DNA of 64,000 nt from Candidatus Handelsmanbacteria bacterium (GCA_016867395.1 VGJS01000014.1:1-64000), one strand, 5' to 3'. Shown: positions 25,660 to 34,363, counted from the stretch's first letter. Notes: generated by a model from the letters alone, not told the origin. Made by a program: numbers and translations.

Positions 25660-26766
25660 TTGATCCGACTTTTCTGGCTCTGCTCACTGCTGCTCCTGCC
25701 GGCGCTTCGCGCCCAGGCCCAGGAGGCCGCCGAACCATCTTCAACTGTTTTTGATTCTGTAGCTATTGTCCACTATCAAGCAGGATACAAGCTGCTACAG
25801 GCTCAAAATTTTCGTAATGCCGCTGCTGAATTCGAGCAAGCCGTAGCCGCCGCCCCTACCTATGGTGATGCTTTCTACGCCTTGGGCAAGGTATACAGAG
25901 CCCTCAACGAATACGACAAAGCAATTAAAGCGTACGAAACCGCAAAAAACCTGCCCTTATCTTCGCAGGTCAAAGGCAATCCATCCAAAGAGCTATCCGT
26001 TGTTTACGATAAGTTTGCTCGTAAGCTTTATGGGCAACGCAAGTATCAAGAAGCTGTTACCATGTGTGATAAAGCTCTGGAACTTGAACCAGCTAAACCA
26101 GAAGTGTACTATGTTAAAGGGCTCAGCCATTTCAGGTTTGGCGCTCTTGAAGAGGCCCGGAAAGCATATATGCAGGAGCTCCAAATCAACCCTTCTTACG
26201 CCCAAGCACACAAGGCCATTGGCGATCTCTACAGGCAAAACCGTAGCTACAGCCTGGCAATCGAGGCGTACAAGAAAGCAATTGCCCTCGACTCGACCCT
26301 GACGGACGCCTGGGGGGGGGTAGCCCGATCTCAGATGGACAACCAAAGTTTGGACGAAGCCTTAAAAACCTTAACTCGGGCCGTAGTGCTCGATCCAAAA
26401 TACGAGGAAGGCCACTTGCTGATGGGGGTAACCCTCAATCGGCTAGGCCGGCAACAGGACGCCATCGCCCCTCTTCGCCAAGCCATCGCCCTAGACGGCA
26501 AGGACCCCGAGGCCCACTTCCGCCTGGCCGAAGCTTACTATGCCCTGGGGGACTATCGCAATGCGCTGAGTACAGCACAGAGTGCTGTACAGTACAAAAA
26601 AGATAACCGTCCACCGGGAAAGGCAGCTGAAGCGACGATAGCCGATAGTTACCTCAAGCTGGGCCAAAAAGATCAGGCCCGCCTCTGGTACCAAAAAGCC
26701 CTTGATGATCCTCTCTTCAAAGACTATTGCGCCCACCAGCTCGAAGAACTCGCTAAGGCCAAGTAG
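25660..26766 (+). CDS. Exported TPR-repeat protein
   Basis: A 368-residue protein with a signal peptide (LIRLFWLCSLLLLPALRAQA) and about eight tetratricopeptide repeats (for example AAEFEQAVAAAPTYGDAFYA, EYDKAIKAYETAKNLP, SLAIEAYKKAIALDSTLTDA). TPR arrays mediate protein-protein contacts; a periplasmic scaffold role is likely. The TTG at 25660 has gaggagg seven bases upstream and is preferred to the TTG at 25645. Base composition of the first 700 bp is clearly AT-richer than the neighbours. A run of nine G lies at 26312-26320. It ends 11 bases before rdgB. Confidence 0.8.
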   Translation: MIRLFWLCSLLLLPALRAQAQEAAEPSSTVFDSVAIVHYQAGYKLLQAQNFRNAAAEFEQAVAAAPTYGDAFYALGKVYRALNEYDKAIKAYETAKNLPLSSQVKGNPSKELSVVYDKFARKLYGQRKYQEAVTMCDKALELEPAKPEVYYVKGLSHFRFGALEEARKAYMQELQINPSYAQAHKAIGDLYRQNRSYSLAIEAYKKAIALDSTLTDAWGGVARSQMDNQSLDEALKTLTRAVVLDPKYEEGHLLMGVTLNRLGRQQDAIAPLRQAIALDGKDPEAHFRLAEAYYALGDYRNALSTAQSAVQYKKDNRPPGKAAEATIADSYLKLGQKDQARLWYQKALDDPLFKDYCAHQLEELAKAK

Positions 26767-26777
26767 CCTCTGCCCGC

Positions 26778-27377
26778 ATGCCTCTGCTGGTAGCCACCCA
26801 CAACGCCGGAAAACTGCGCGAGTTCCGGCAATTGCTGGACCCTCTCGAACTGGTTTCGGCCGTGGACCTGGCCTCTGACCTGGTGGTGGAAGAAACAGGC
26901 CACACCTTTGCCGACAACGCCCTACTCAAGGCCCGGGCCTTCTCCCAGGCCACCGGGCTGATCGCCCTGGCCGATGATTCGGGTCTGGAGGTCGATGCCC
27001 TCGATGGCGCGCCAGGCGTGCTCTCGGCCCGGTACGGGGGGCCCGGCCCGGACGATGCGGGCCGCTGCCGGCTCCTGTTACAAAACCTGTTGCTCTTTCC
27101 CGACCCCGCCCAGCGCACCGCGCGTTTCCGCTGCTGCCTGATGGCCTGGGCCCCCGATGGCCGCCACTGCCGGGCCGAGGGGATCTGCGAGGGCTTCATC
27201 GCCGCCGCCCCGGCGGGGGAGGGCGGCTTTGGCTACGATCCCCTCTTCTTCGTCCCTGAGCACAACCAGACCATGGCCCAACTTCCCTCCCAAACCAAAA
27301 ACCAGCTCAGCCACCGCGCCCGCGCCCTGCGCACCCTCCATCCCCTCCTCCTGCAGACCTTTCCCGAGCTGGGCTAA
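26778..27377 (+). CDS. rdgB: XTP/dITP diphosphatase (RdgB/HAM1 family)
   Basis: Removes non-canonical purine nucleotides (ITP, dITP, XTP) from the pool. It has the family start LLVATHNAGKLREFRQLL, the central ALADDSGLEVDALDGAPGVL with catalytic Asp, SARYGGPG, and the C-terminal GGFGYDPLFF and SHRARALRTL. The 199-residue length is normal. Repeat R4 begins a few bases after the stop. Confidence 0.96.
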   Translation: MPLLVATHNAGKLREFRQLLDPLELVSAVDLASDLVVEETGHTFADNALLKARAFSQATGLIALADDSGLEVDALDGAPGVLSARYGGPGPDDAGRCRLLLQNLLLFPDPAQRTARFRCCLMAWAPDGRHCRAEGICEGFIAAAPAGEGGFGYDPLFFVPEHNQTMAQLPSQTKNQLSHRARALRTLHPLLLQTFPELG

Positions 27378-27382
27378 CACCG

Positions 27383-27530
27383 CGGCGGGGAGATGACCCC
27401 GGAGGTCTCTCTCGGGGAGCGGTAGGGTAGGGAAGACCGCGTGGTGGGGCGGCGAGGGAGCGGAGGGATAGCGAGCGAGGGGGCACGGCCCGCCTTGAGA
27501 GAGACCGGAGCGGGTCGCTCCCCGACGCCA
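27383..27530 (+). repeat. Dispersed structured repeat R4
   Basis: Outer arms are 27384-27400 and 27512-27529. Inner arms ggtctctctc (27404-27413) and gagagagacc (27497-27506) pair perfectly with a sequence different from R1-R3, i.e. several compensating changes. It lies between rdgB and the creatininase-family gene. Confidence 0.86.
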
Positions 27531-27630
27531 CGCTGCGAGTCTCTTTTCTTGACCATGTTCATCCCTGCCCCTATTCTCTTCTGACACCCTCGATCCACAC
27601 CCCTCCTGCCGACTCCGGAGTCACACTGCC

Positions 27631-28449
27631 ATGCATTACGGACATTTGGCCTGGCCCGACATCAAACAGATCGACAAGGACAAGGTCGTCCTCCTCCCCT
27701 TGGGTTCCTGCGAGCAGCACGGCCCCCACATGCCCATCCTCACCGACACCCTCATCGTCACCGCCTTCGCCGAAGCCGTCGAAAAACAGCTTGGCGACCA
27801 GGTACTGCTCCTGCCCACCCTGTGGGCCGGCATGTCCGACCACCACCTCAATTTCGCCGGCACCGTCACCTTCAATCCCGAACTCTACACCCGCGTCCTG
27901 GTTCGCGCCCTGGAAACCCTGATCAAACACGGTTTCCGCAAGATCTTCCTGCTCAACGGCCACGGCGGCAACCAGGTGCCGGCCAACCAGGCCCTGGTCG
28001 AGCTGTACAGCCGCGGCCACGAGCGCCGCGACCTGTGGGTGGGCTTCGCCAGCTACTGGACCCTGGGCCAGCCCACCATCAAGAAGGCCGGCACCGCCGG
28101 CATCGAGGGGATCAAGTTCGAGAGCCCCATGCTCACCCATGCCGACGAATGGGAGTACTCCCTGGGCCTGCATCTCTTCCCCGAGCTGTGCCATCCGGAC
28201 CGGGTCAAGGCCGTGCCCACCCCCTTCAAGACCGCCTATTACGACGTGGACATGTCCATCCAGACCATCAGCCTCTCCACCCCCTTCACCGCCTTCCTCG
28301 CCACCGGGGCGGCCAATCGGCCCCATTTGGCCAGCCCCGAGAAGGGCAAGGTCCTCTACCAGGGCATCCTGGGCGATTTGCTGGAGTTTTTCGCCACCTA
28401 CAGGACCTGGAAGGAACACCCGTCCAACCAGGACATGGGGGTTTTCTAG
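27631..28449 (+). CDS. Creatininase-family amidohydrolase
   Basis: A 272-residue metal-dependent amidohydrolase. It has PLGSCEQHGPHMPILTDT (metal-binding Glu/His/Asp), GMSDHHLNFAGTVTF and FLLNGHGGNQVPANQAL, all hallmarks of the creatininase fold. Members hydrolyse creatinine, N-formyl or pterin-type amides; the real substrate here is unknown. It is followed six bases later by the first ABC exporter gene and may share its transcript. Confidence 0.9.
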   Translation: MHYGHLAWPDIKQIDKDKVVLLPLGSCEQHGPHMPILTDTLIVTAFAEAVEKQLGDQVLLLPTLWAGMSDHHLNFAGTVTFNPELYTRVLVRALETLIKHGFRKIFLLNGHGGNQVPANQALVELYSRGHERRDLWVGFASYWTLGQPTIKKAGTAGIEGIKFESPMLTHADEWEYSLGLHLFPELCHPDRVKAVPTPFKTAYYDVDMSIQTISLSTPFTAFLATGAANRPHLASPEKGKVLYQGILGDLLEFFATYRTWKEHPSNQDMGVF

Positions 28450-28455
28450 TCGCCG

Positions 28456-30207
28456 ATGTTCGGGCCTTTCACTGTCTATATACGCCCCTATCGCCGACAC
28501 CTGCTGGCCGGCCTGCTGATGATCCTGCTGGCTCAGGCCGCCGCCGCCCTGATCCCGCTGCTGACCGGCGAGGCCGTCGCCGCCGTCGACCCGCTGGCCC
28601 CGCAGCCTCTGGAGCGCCTGGGCCTGATCCACGGCTATGTGCTGCAGATCGCCGGCCTGGCCCTGGGGGTGGCCTTCTGCAACCACTTCATGCGCCGGCT
28701 CACCGGCGGAGCCTCGGTCGGCATCGAGTACGATATCCGCAAGGAGTACTTCGCCCACCTGCTCAAACTGCCCCTCTCCTTCTATCAGCAGCAGAGCACC
28801 GGGGACCTGATGTCCCGCGCCACCAACGACCTCAATGCGGTGCGCATCTTCTTCACCTACGGGCTGCGCTCCCTGGCCGAGGCCCTGACCATCTTCTTCT
28901 TCAGCGTCGCCATGATGCTCTCCATCGACTGGCAACTGGCCCTGGTGGTGTTGGTGCCCATGCCGGTCTTTGCCCTGCTGATCATCCGCATGGCCTCCCT
29001 GGTCCACAACCGCTTCCGCACCATCCAGGACTTCTTTGGTCACATCAGCACCTTTATCCAGGAAAACGTCGCCGGCATCCGCATCGTCAAGGCCTACGCC
29101 CAGGGCCCCGCGCAACTGGCCGCCTTCGACGAACTCAACCACGAGTACCTGCAAAAAAACTACCTGCTGACCCGCACCCACGCTGTGTACCACCCCATGT
29201 CCGCGGTGATCTCCTCGGTGGGGCTGGGTCTGATCCTATGGTTCGGGGGGAGGCAGGTTATCGCCGGCACCCTGTCCATCGGCGATTTCGTGGCCTTCAA
29301 CGGGTACCTGACCATGCTGATCCGGCCCCTCTCCTTCATCGGCTGGGTCATCGACCGCTTCCAGCGCTCCCTGGTCGCCATGCGCCGCATCAACGAGATC
29401 ATGGAGGTGGAGCCCGAGATCCGCGACCGCGCCCCGGCCCTGCTGCTCAAGGAGAAGGAAGTGGAGGGTCGGGTCAGCTTCCGCAACCTGAGCTTTGCGT
29501 ACGGGGACAGCCCGGTGCTGCGGGACATCAGTTTGGAGATTCCCGCCGGCTCCACCCTCGGGGTGGTGGGGCGGGTGGGGGCGGGCAAGACCACCCTGGC
29601 CCGGCTCATCCCGCGCCTGATCGAGGCCGGCCCCGGCCAACTGCTCATCGACGGCACTCCGGTCGAAAACTGGCCCCTCGAAGCGTTGCGCCAGTCCATC
29701 GGCTACGTCTCCCAGAGCCCCTTCCTCTTCTCCGACACCATCGCCGCCAACCTGGGCTACGGGGCGCCCCGTGCCGGCGAGGAGCAGGTGCGGTGGGCCG
29801 CGGAGCAGGCCCAGTTGCGGCAGGACGTGGAGGCTTTTCCAGAGGGCTTTGGCACTCTCATCGGCGAGCGGGGTGTCACCCTCTCTGGCGGCCAGAAGCA
29901 GCGGGCCACCCTGGGCCGGGCCCTGATCCTGCAACCGAGGATCCTCATCCTCGACGACGCCCTCTCCGCGGTGGACACCCACACCGAGGAGGCCATCCTG
30001 GGTCATCTGCGCCAGGTGATGAAGGGCCGCACCACCCTGCTCATCGCCCACCGCATCTCCACCCTGCGCGACGCCGACCACATCATCGTGCTGGACGAGG
30101 GCCGCATCACCGAGCAGGGGCGCCACGAGGAGTTGGTGGCTCGAGGCGGGCTCTATGCCGACCTCCACCGCCGGCAGCAACTGGCCGCCGAGCTGGAAAC
30201 CCTGTGA
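28456..30207 (+). CDS. ABC exporter half-transporter, degenerate-site subunit
   Basis: A 583-residue type IV ABC exporter: six membrane helices (to about 310) fused to an ATPase domain with Walker A GRVGAGKTT, signature LSGGQKQRATLGRAL and Walker B ILILDDALSAVD. The catalytic Glu after Walker B is Asp, the mark of the degenerate-site subunit in heterodimeric exporters such as TM287/288. Its partner follows with a GTG/TGA overlap. Export of lipid, peptide or drug is plausible; no substrate is indicated. The start at 28456 follows the creatininase stop by six bases. Confidence 0.93.
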   Translation: MFGPFTVYIRPYRRHLLAGLLMILLAQAAAALIPLLTGEAVAAVDPLAPQPLERLGLIHGYVLQIAGLALGVAFCNHFMRRLTGGASVGIEYDIRKEYFAHLLKLPLSFYQQQSTGDLMSRATNDLNAVRIFFTYGLRSLAEALTIFFFSVAMMLSIDWQLALVVLVPMPVFALLIIRMASLVHNRFRTIQDFFGHISTFIQENVAGIRIVKAYAQGPAQLAAFDELNHEYLQKNYLLTRTHAVYHPMSAVISSVGLGLILWFGGRQVIAGTLSIGDFVAFNGYLTMLIRPLSFIGWVIDRFQRSLVAMRRINEIMEVEPEIRDRAPALLLKEKEVEGRVSFRNLSFAYGDSPVLRDISLEIPAGSTLGVVGRVGAGKTTLARLIPRLIEAGPGQLLIDGTPVENWPLEALRQSIGYVSQSPFLFSDTIAANLGYGAPRAGEEQVRWAAEQAQLRQDVEAFPEGFGTLIGERGVTLSGGQKQRATLGRALILQPRILILDDALSAVDTHTEEAILGHLRQVMKGRTTLLIAHRISTLRDADHIIVLDEGRITEQGRHEELVARGGLYADLHRRQQLAAELETL

Positions 30208-31994
30208 GCGAAAACATCCAGCAGGAGGAGGAGGTCCAGGAACGGCCCTTCGACAAGCGCTTGCTCCTGCGCCTGCTGGTGTACCTGCGCCCGTACAAGG
30301 GCCGGGTGGCCGCGGCCCTGGCCCTCATCCTCGTTTCGGCCATCTCCGGACAACTGGGCCCCAGCCTCACCCAGATCGCCGTGGACGAGCACGTCCTTAA
30401 GGGGGATCTGGAGGGCCTCAGATGGATCATCCTGCTCTTCTTCGGCAGCCTCGCCCTCCAGTACCTGGCCCAGTACGGGCAGACCATGGTTACGGAACTG
30501 ACCGGCCAGTACGCCATGCGCGATCTGCGGCGGCAGATCTTCGTGCATTTGCAACACCTGCCCATGCGCTACTTCGACCGCACCCCGGTGGGCCGGATCA
30601 TGACCCGCACCACCAACGACGTCGAGGCCCTCAACGAGTTCTTCACCGACGGGGTGGTCTCGGTCTTCCTCGACCTTTTCACCCTGGTGGCAATTGTCTT
30701 CTTCATGGCGCAGATGGACTGGGAACTGACCCTGGTCTCCTGCGCGGTGATCCCTGCCCTCTGCGCTCTGACCTTCTACACCCAGGACCGGGCCATGCGG
30801 GCCTACCGCGAGCTGCGTTTCCGGCTGGCCCGGCTCAACGCCTACCTCCAGGAAAACATCGCCGGCATGGAGGTGGTGCAGCTCTTCAACCGCCAGGAGC
30901 GCAACCAGCAGGATTTCGACCGCGAGCATCTGCCCTACCGCCGCGCCGAGGAGCGGGAGATCCGTTACTACGCCATCTTCTTCCCTTTCAGCGAATTGAT
31001 CGGCACCTTGGGGGGGGGGCTGGTCCTCTGGTGGGGTGCCGATGCGGTATTCGGCCAGCGCATCGAGTTAGGCGTACTGGTGGCCTTCTTGCAGTACGTG
31101 CGCCGCTTCTTCCGCCCCATCATGGACATCAACGACCGCTACACCCTGCTCCTGGGGGCGATGGCCTCCTCGGAGCGGATCTTCACCCTGCTCGACACCC
31201 CCACCGAGTCCCAGGGCGGCCCGCCGCAGCGCGATGGCGCGGCGCAGGGCGGCGTCATCGAGTTCGATCGCGTCAGCTTCAAGTACAACCCCGAGGCCCC
31301 GGACTATGTGCTCAAGGACGTTTCCTTCCGCCTGGAGGCCGGGCACAGCCTGGCCCTGGTGGGGGCCACCGGCTCAGGCAAGACCACCATCGTCAACCTG
31401 CTCTGCCGCTTCTACGACATTCAGGAGGGGGAGATCCGGGTGGATGGGAAGGAGGTGCGGGAATGGCACGTGGAGGACCTGCGCCGGCGCATCGGCATCG
31501 TGCAGCAGGATGTGTTCCTGTTCTCGGGGGATATCCGGGGAAATATCCGGCTGGGGAACCTGGACATCGCGGACCAGCGGGTGGAGGAGGCCGCCCGCCA
31601 CGTCAACGCCGAGCGCTTCATCCGCCGCCTGCCCGGAGGGTTTGCCCAGCCCGTGGCCGAGGGCGGCTCCACCCTTTCATCGGGCGAGCGTCAGTTGCTC
31701 TCCTTTGCCCGGGCCCTGGCCTTTGACCCGCAGATCCTGGTGCTCGACGAGGCCACCTCCAACATCGACACCGAGACCGAGCAGCTCATCCAGGAGGCCA
31801 TCGGTGTGCTGATGCAGGACCGCACCTCCATCGTCATCGCCCACCGCCTCTCCACCATCCGCCACGCCGACCAGATCCTGGTCCTTCACCACGGCCAGGT
31901 GCGCGAGCGGGGAAAACACGAGGACCTGATCAAGCTGGGTGGAATCTACAGCCGGCTCTACCAGTTGAACTATGGGATGGGCGGAGAGGGGTAA
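30204..31994 (+). CDS. ABC exporter half-transporter, catalytic-site subunit
   Basis: A 596-residue partner of the preceding gene. The GTG at 30204 overlaps the upstream TGA; a much longer open frame reaching back to 27822 is shadow coding. Six helices (to about 330) precede the ATPase domain with Walker A GATGSGKTT, Walker B ILVLDEATSNID with the normal catalytic Glu, and a relaxed signature LSSGERQLLSFARAL. The split of a canonical Glu here and Asp in the partner predicts one active and one degenerate ATP site. A run of ten G (31010-31019) lies in the membrane domain. Confidence 0.93.
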   Translation: MSENIQQEEEVQERPFDKRLLLRLLVYLRPYKGRVAAALALILVSAISGQLGPSLTQIAVDEHVLKGDLEGLRWIILLFFGSLALQYLAQYGQTMVTELTGQYAMRDLRRQIFVHLQHLPMRYFDRTPVGRIMTRTTNDVEALNEFFTDGVVSVFLDLFTLVAIVFFMAQMDWELTLVSCAVIPALCALTFYTQDRAMRAYRELRFRLARLNAYLQENIAGMEVVQLFNRQERNQQDFDREHLPYRRAEEREIRYYAIFFPFSELIGTLGGGLVLWWGADAVFGQRIELGVLVAFLQYVRRFFRPIMDINDRYTLLLGAMASSERIFTLLDTPTESQGGPPQRDGAAQGGVIEFDRVSFKYNPEAPDYVLKDVSFRLEAGHSLALVGATGSGKTTIVNLLCRFYDIQEGEIRVDGKEVREWHVEDLRRRIGIVQQDVFLFSGDIRGNIRLGNLDIADQRVEEAARHVNAERFIRRLPGGFAQPVAEGGSTLSSGERQLLSFARALAFDPQILVLDEATSNIDTETEQLIQEAIGVLMQDRTSIVIAHRLSTIRHADQILVLHHGQVRERGKHEDLIKLGGIYSRLYQLNYGMGGEG

Positions 31995-32139
31995 ACGGAA
32001 GTTGCGCCTTGCGCTCGAGACAGTCCAGTTTCTTGGGCACATATCCGTCCTCAAGAAAGATGGCCGCGGTGCGCCAGGCCCTGCTTTTCAGGTTGGGATT
32101 CGATGAATGACAAGCCGGCTCTACGCGAAACCTCTCTTC

Positions 32140-32910
32140 CTAGGTGCGGTCGAGTTGCGCCATCTCCTGGGAGGTCAGTTCCCAGTCAAAAATCTCCTGA
32201 TTCGCGCTCAAGTGCTCCTTTGAGCTGGCCTTGGGGATGACGACTACCGCCTTTTGCACCAGCCACCGAAGGGCTACCTGGGCTGCGGATTTGCCGTGTC
32301 GCTGGCCGATCTGCCGCAGCATCTGGTCGGTGGCTGTCTTACCCCGCGCCAGCGGGCAGTAGGCAGTGGTCACCACCTTTTGGTCTTGGTGGTGCCTTCG
32401 CAATTCCTCCTGGTTGTGACCCACGTGGTAGAGCACCTGGTTGACGCACACCGGCGCCCGGGAGACCGCCTGGGCCTGGTCCACCTGAGCAGAGGAGAAG
32501 TTGCTGACCCCGATGCTCCTCACCTTTCCCTGATCGCAGAGGGCATTGAAACTGCCCAGGGTCTCCTCCAGGGGCACCTCCGCGTCAGGCCAGTGAATGA
32601 GCAGCAGGTCCACGTAGGGTGTCCCCAGCAATTCCAGGCATTCCTGGAACTGCCGCAGCACCTGCTCGTGTCGCAGCGCGTCCTTCCAAATCTTGGTGGT
32701 GAGGAAGATCTCCCGCCGGTCCACGCCGCTTTGGGCGAGGGCTTTACCGATGGCCTCTTGATTCTGGTACATGTGGGCCGTATCGATTTGCCGGTATCCC
32801 AAGTCCAGGGCCAGCCCGACCACCTCGGTGCAGTGAGGTCCCTTCAGGTCCCAGGTGCCCAGGCCCATCAAGGGCATGGAGTGGCCAGAAGTTAGTTCGA
32901 CCGCATGCAT
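32140..32910 (-). CDS. Aldo/keto reductase
   Basis: A 256-residue NAD(P)H-dependent reductase of carbonyl groups. The tetrad is visible: Asp in YRQIDTAHMY, Tyr in the same motif, Lys in LTTKIWKDAL and His in LLIHWPDAEV. It also has SIGVSNFSSAQ and the nucleotide-binding VVIPKASSKEHL. The start at 32910 has aggaggacctc upstream; a longer frame to 33042 is rejected. The C-terminal end is a little short for the family. The 145 bases between it and the ABC gene hold no convincing gene. Confidence 0.92.
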   Translation of the reverse strand: MHAVELTSGHSMPLMGLGTWDLKGPHCTEVVGLALDLGYRQIDTAHMYQNQEAIGKALAQSGVDRREIFLTTKIWKDALRHEQVLRQFQECLELLGTPYVDLLLIHWPDAEVPLEETLGSFNALCDQGKVRSIGVSNFSSAQVDQAQAVSRAPVCVNQVLYHVGHNQEELRRHHQDQKVVTTAYCPLARGKTATDQMLRQIGQRHGKSAAQVALRWLVQKAVVVIPKASSKEHLSANQEIFDWELTSQEMAQLDRT

Positions 32911-33041
32911 GAGGTCCTCCTGAAAGAATCCGTACCCAGCTATTTGTAGTAGGATAGGTGCTGAATTGGCGCAGAGGGTAGGCTGCGATCCGTGAGACTG
33001 GAAAGCGAAGGGGACAACGCTGTGAAGTAACCGTGACACCA

Positions 33042-33057
33042 CAGCCCGTGCGGGCTG
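33042..33057. other. Perfect 7-bp hairpin in divergent intergenic region
   Basis: cagcccg (33042-33048) and cgggctg (33051-33057) pair perfectly around a 2-base spacer. There is no T run, and it lies between two divergent genes, so it is not a standard terminator; it may be an operator-like palindrome. Confidence 0.4.
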
Positions 33058-33109
33058 CTGATGCTCAGGCTGTTTCGCTTTGGCCCGCTATCTGCCTAGC
33101 TTTGCCGCC

Positions 33110-33487
33110 ATGACTAGCACCCCGGAACTGACCACCCGCGACGTCCTGCACCAGATCGCCCGCCGGCTCGCGCTGATCGAGGAGGACGTGCGTGCCCTAC
33201 ATATGGGAGTAACCAGTGGCTTCCAGCGGCTGGACACCAGGATCGACACCATAGCTGGCCGACTCGATGCCAAGATAGACAAGCTGGATCTCAAGATCGA
33301 CACCAAGGTGGGCGATGCCTACCACCGGGTCGATGCCAAGATCGATATTCAGATTACCCGGCTGGAAACAAGAACCGATACCAGATTCAGCCGGCTGGAA
33401 GCAAAGACCGACACCCACCTGCGCTGGACCCTCGGGATGGTCCTGGCCAGTTGGCTCTCCCTCATGGGCGCGGTGCTGCTCCAGTAG
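33110..33487 (+). CDS. Coiled-coil protein with C-terminal membrane anchor
   Basis: A 125-residue protein. After a short N-terminal helix, it has a repeating pattern of seven/eleven residues rich in R-L-D-x-K-I-D (for example RLDTRIDTIAGRLDAKIDKL), predicting a long coiled coil, then a single C-terminal membrane helix (TLGMVLASWLSLMGAVLL). This layout resembles small tail-anchored proteins of the DUF1640/Bdr kind. The start at 33110 is preferred to 33080, which lies in the upstream palindrome region. Function is unknown. Confidence 0.65.
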   Translation: MTSTPELTTRDVLHQIARRLALIEEDVRALHMGVTSGFQRLDTRIDTIAGRLDAKIDKLDLKIDTKVGDAYHRVDAKIDIQITRLETRTDTRFSRLEAKTDTHLRWTLGMVLASWLSLMGAVLLQ

Positions 33488-33519
33488 TACGAGGGAAGTA
33501 GCGCCGGCTGCTTTCAGCC

Positions 33520-33612
33520 TCAGCCCCGCTCCTCCCAGCAGTCCATCAGGGTGCTGAAGATCAGCAGCCCGGCCACCAACCCCACGACCACCCCCAGCAG
33601 AAAACGGGTCAT
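33520..33612 (-). CDS. 30-residue single-span membrane peptide
   Basis: A short frame reads MTRFLLGVVVGLVAGLLIFS then TLMDCWEERG and a stop. It is one membrane helix with a positive N terminus and acidic tail. A ggaggg site lies eight bases before the ATG at 33612, and the frame begins five bases after the stop of the coiled-coil gene at 33617. It is therefore likely to be the third gene of the YtxH operon. Such small proteins are usually missed by automatic calling. Confidence 0.55.
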   Translation of the reverse strand: MTRFLLGVVVGLVAGLLIFSTLMDCWEERG

Positions 33613-33616
33613 GGTC

Positions 33617-33988
33617 TCAGCCCTCCCCGCCGACTTCGGGCCGGAGCGGGCCGGCCCCCACCCCCTCCTCAGGTCTTTCGCCGCGCCGGATGCCCTCCTG
33701 CATGATCCGGCGCAACTCCATCTCCTGGAGCCTCAGTTCGGCCTTGAGCCCGTCCACTTGGTCCTGCATGGCCCTGATCTTCTCGTCTGCGGCCAACCCC
33801 TGCTCCTGCCCGGCGCGCAGCCGGGTGTGAACCTCCTCGCCCAGGTCGGCCAGGGCAGCCCGCAGCCGCCGGCGGGTGGCGGCCATATCGGCCCGCACCC
33901 CCAGGGCCTGGCCCAGCACCCGGCCCCGCTCGGCCACGTCGGCCAGGCGGCCCCGGAGCATCTCAGCTATTTGCTGCTTCGTCGCCAT
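33617..33988 (-). CDS. Coiled-coil protein in YtxH operon
   Basis: A 123-residue soluble protein, almost entirely predicted coiled coil (LRAALADLGEEVHTRLRAGQ, MQDQVDGLKAELRLQEMELR), with a Gly/Pro/Arg-rich tail. It overlaps the 3' end of the YtxH-like gene by 26 bases, so the two are coupled. No family is recognised; it may be a partner or structural regulator of the membrane-anchored YtxH-like protein. Confidence 0.65.
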   Translation of the reverse strand: MATKQQIAEMLRGRLADVAERGRVLGQALGVRADMAATRRRLRAALADLGEEVHTRLRAGQEQGLAADEKIRAMQDQVDGLKAELRLQEMELRRIMQEGIRRGERPEEGVGAGPLRPEVGGEG

Positions 33989-34217
33989 CGCGCTTTCCTT
34001 TCTCTCGCCTTTCCATCAGTTCCTCCACCGCCTGGATCGCCTGGTCCCTGGTCTCGCCGGCCCGCCGGCTGAGCTTTCGCCGGGTGATGTCGCCCCGGTG
34101 CGGGGCCAGCAGCAGCCCCAGGGCCCCGCCGATGGCCAGGCCGGCCAGGCACCCCGCCAGAAAACTGAGCACCTGCTCGGTATCCGAATCCGCGCTGTTC
34201 CTCAGTTGGTAGCCCAT
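33963..34217 (-). CDS. YtxH-like membrane protein
   Basis: An 84-residue protein with one membrane helix (FLAGCLAGLAIGGALGLLLA) followed by PHRGDITRRKLSRRAGE, the pattern of YtxH/gas-vesicle-protein-like general stress proteins. A charged C-terminal helix follows. It is first of a three-gene minus-strand unit with the coiled-coil protein and the 30-residue peptide. Its control region is the AT-rich stretch up to 34320. Confidence 0.72.
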   Translation of the reverse strand: MGYQLRNSADSDTEQVLSFLAGCLAGLAIGGALGLLLAPHRGDITRRKLSRRAGETRDQAIQAVEELMERREKGKRDGDEAANS

Positions 34218-34363
34218 GGTTCACGCCTCCAGCATGCCGCCCGCTCGCCGATTCGAGGGGTCGTATATAATAATATCATTCCTGATTTGAACGATACCCC
34301 CCTGATCCGTATTTTTAATGATTGCCTCTCCCAGACCCTCCTACCGGCGAGGTCAGACGCGCC
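34218..34363. promoter_or_regulatory. AT-rich divergent control region of ytxH-like operon and guaB
   Basis: About 145 bases between divergent genes. An AT-rich core at about 34263-34280 (tatataataatatc) could supply -10 boxes for either direction. Exact -35 boxes are not clear. Confidence 0.35.

Noticed and set aside
27822-30203. First 790 codons of a long open frame that continues into the second ABC subunit
   Set aside because: This part is a shifted reading of the creatininase and first ABC genes; the real second subunit starts at the GTG at 30204.
31010-31019. Run of ten G in the ABC gene as programmed frameshift site
   Set aside because: Both flanks stay in the same frame and there is no alternative product; chance in GC-rich DNA is enough.
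31995-32139. Possible minus-strand coding remnant (AIFLEDGYVPKKLDCLERKA)
   Set aside because: It looks somewhat protein-like but is short, lacks start and stop context, and no family could be named.
33042-33057. Hairpin as rho-independent terminator
   Set aside because: No T run, and it lies between divergent genes.
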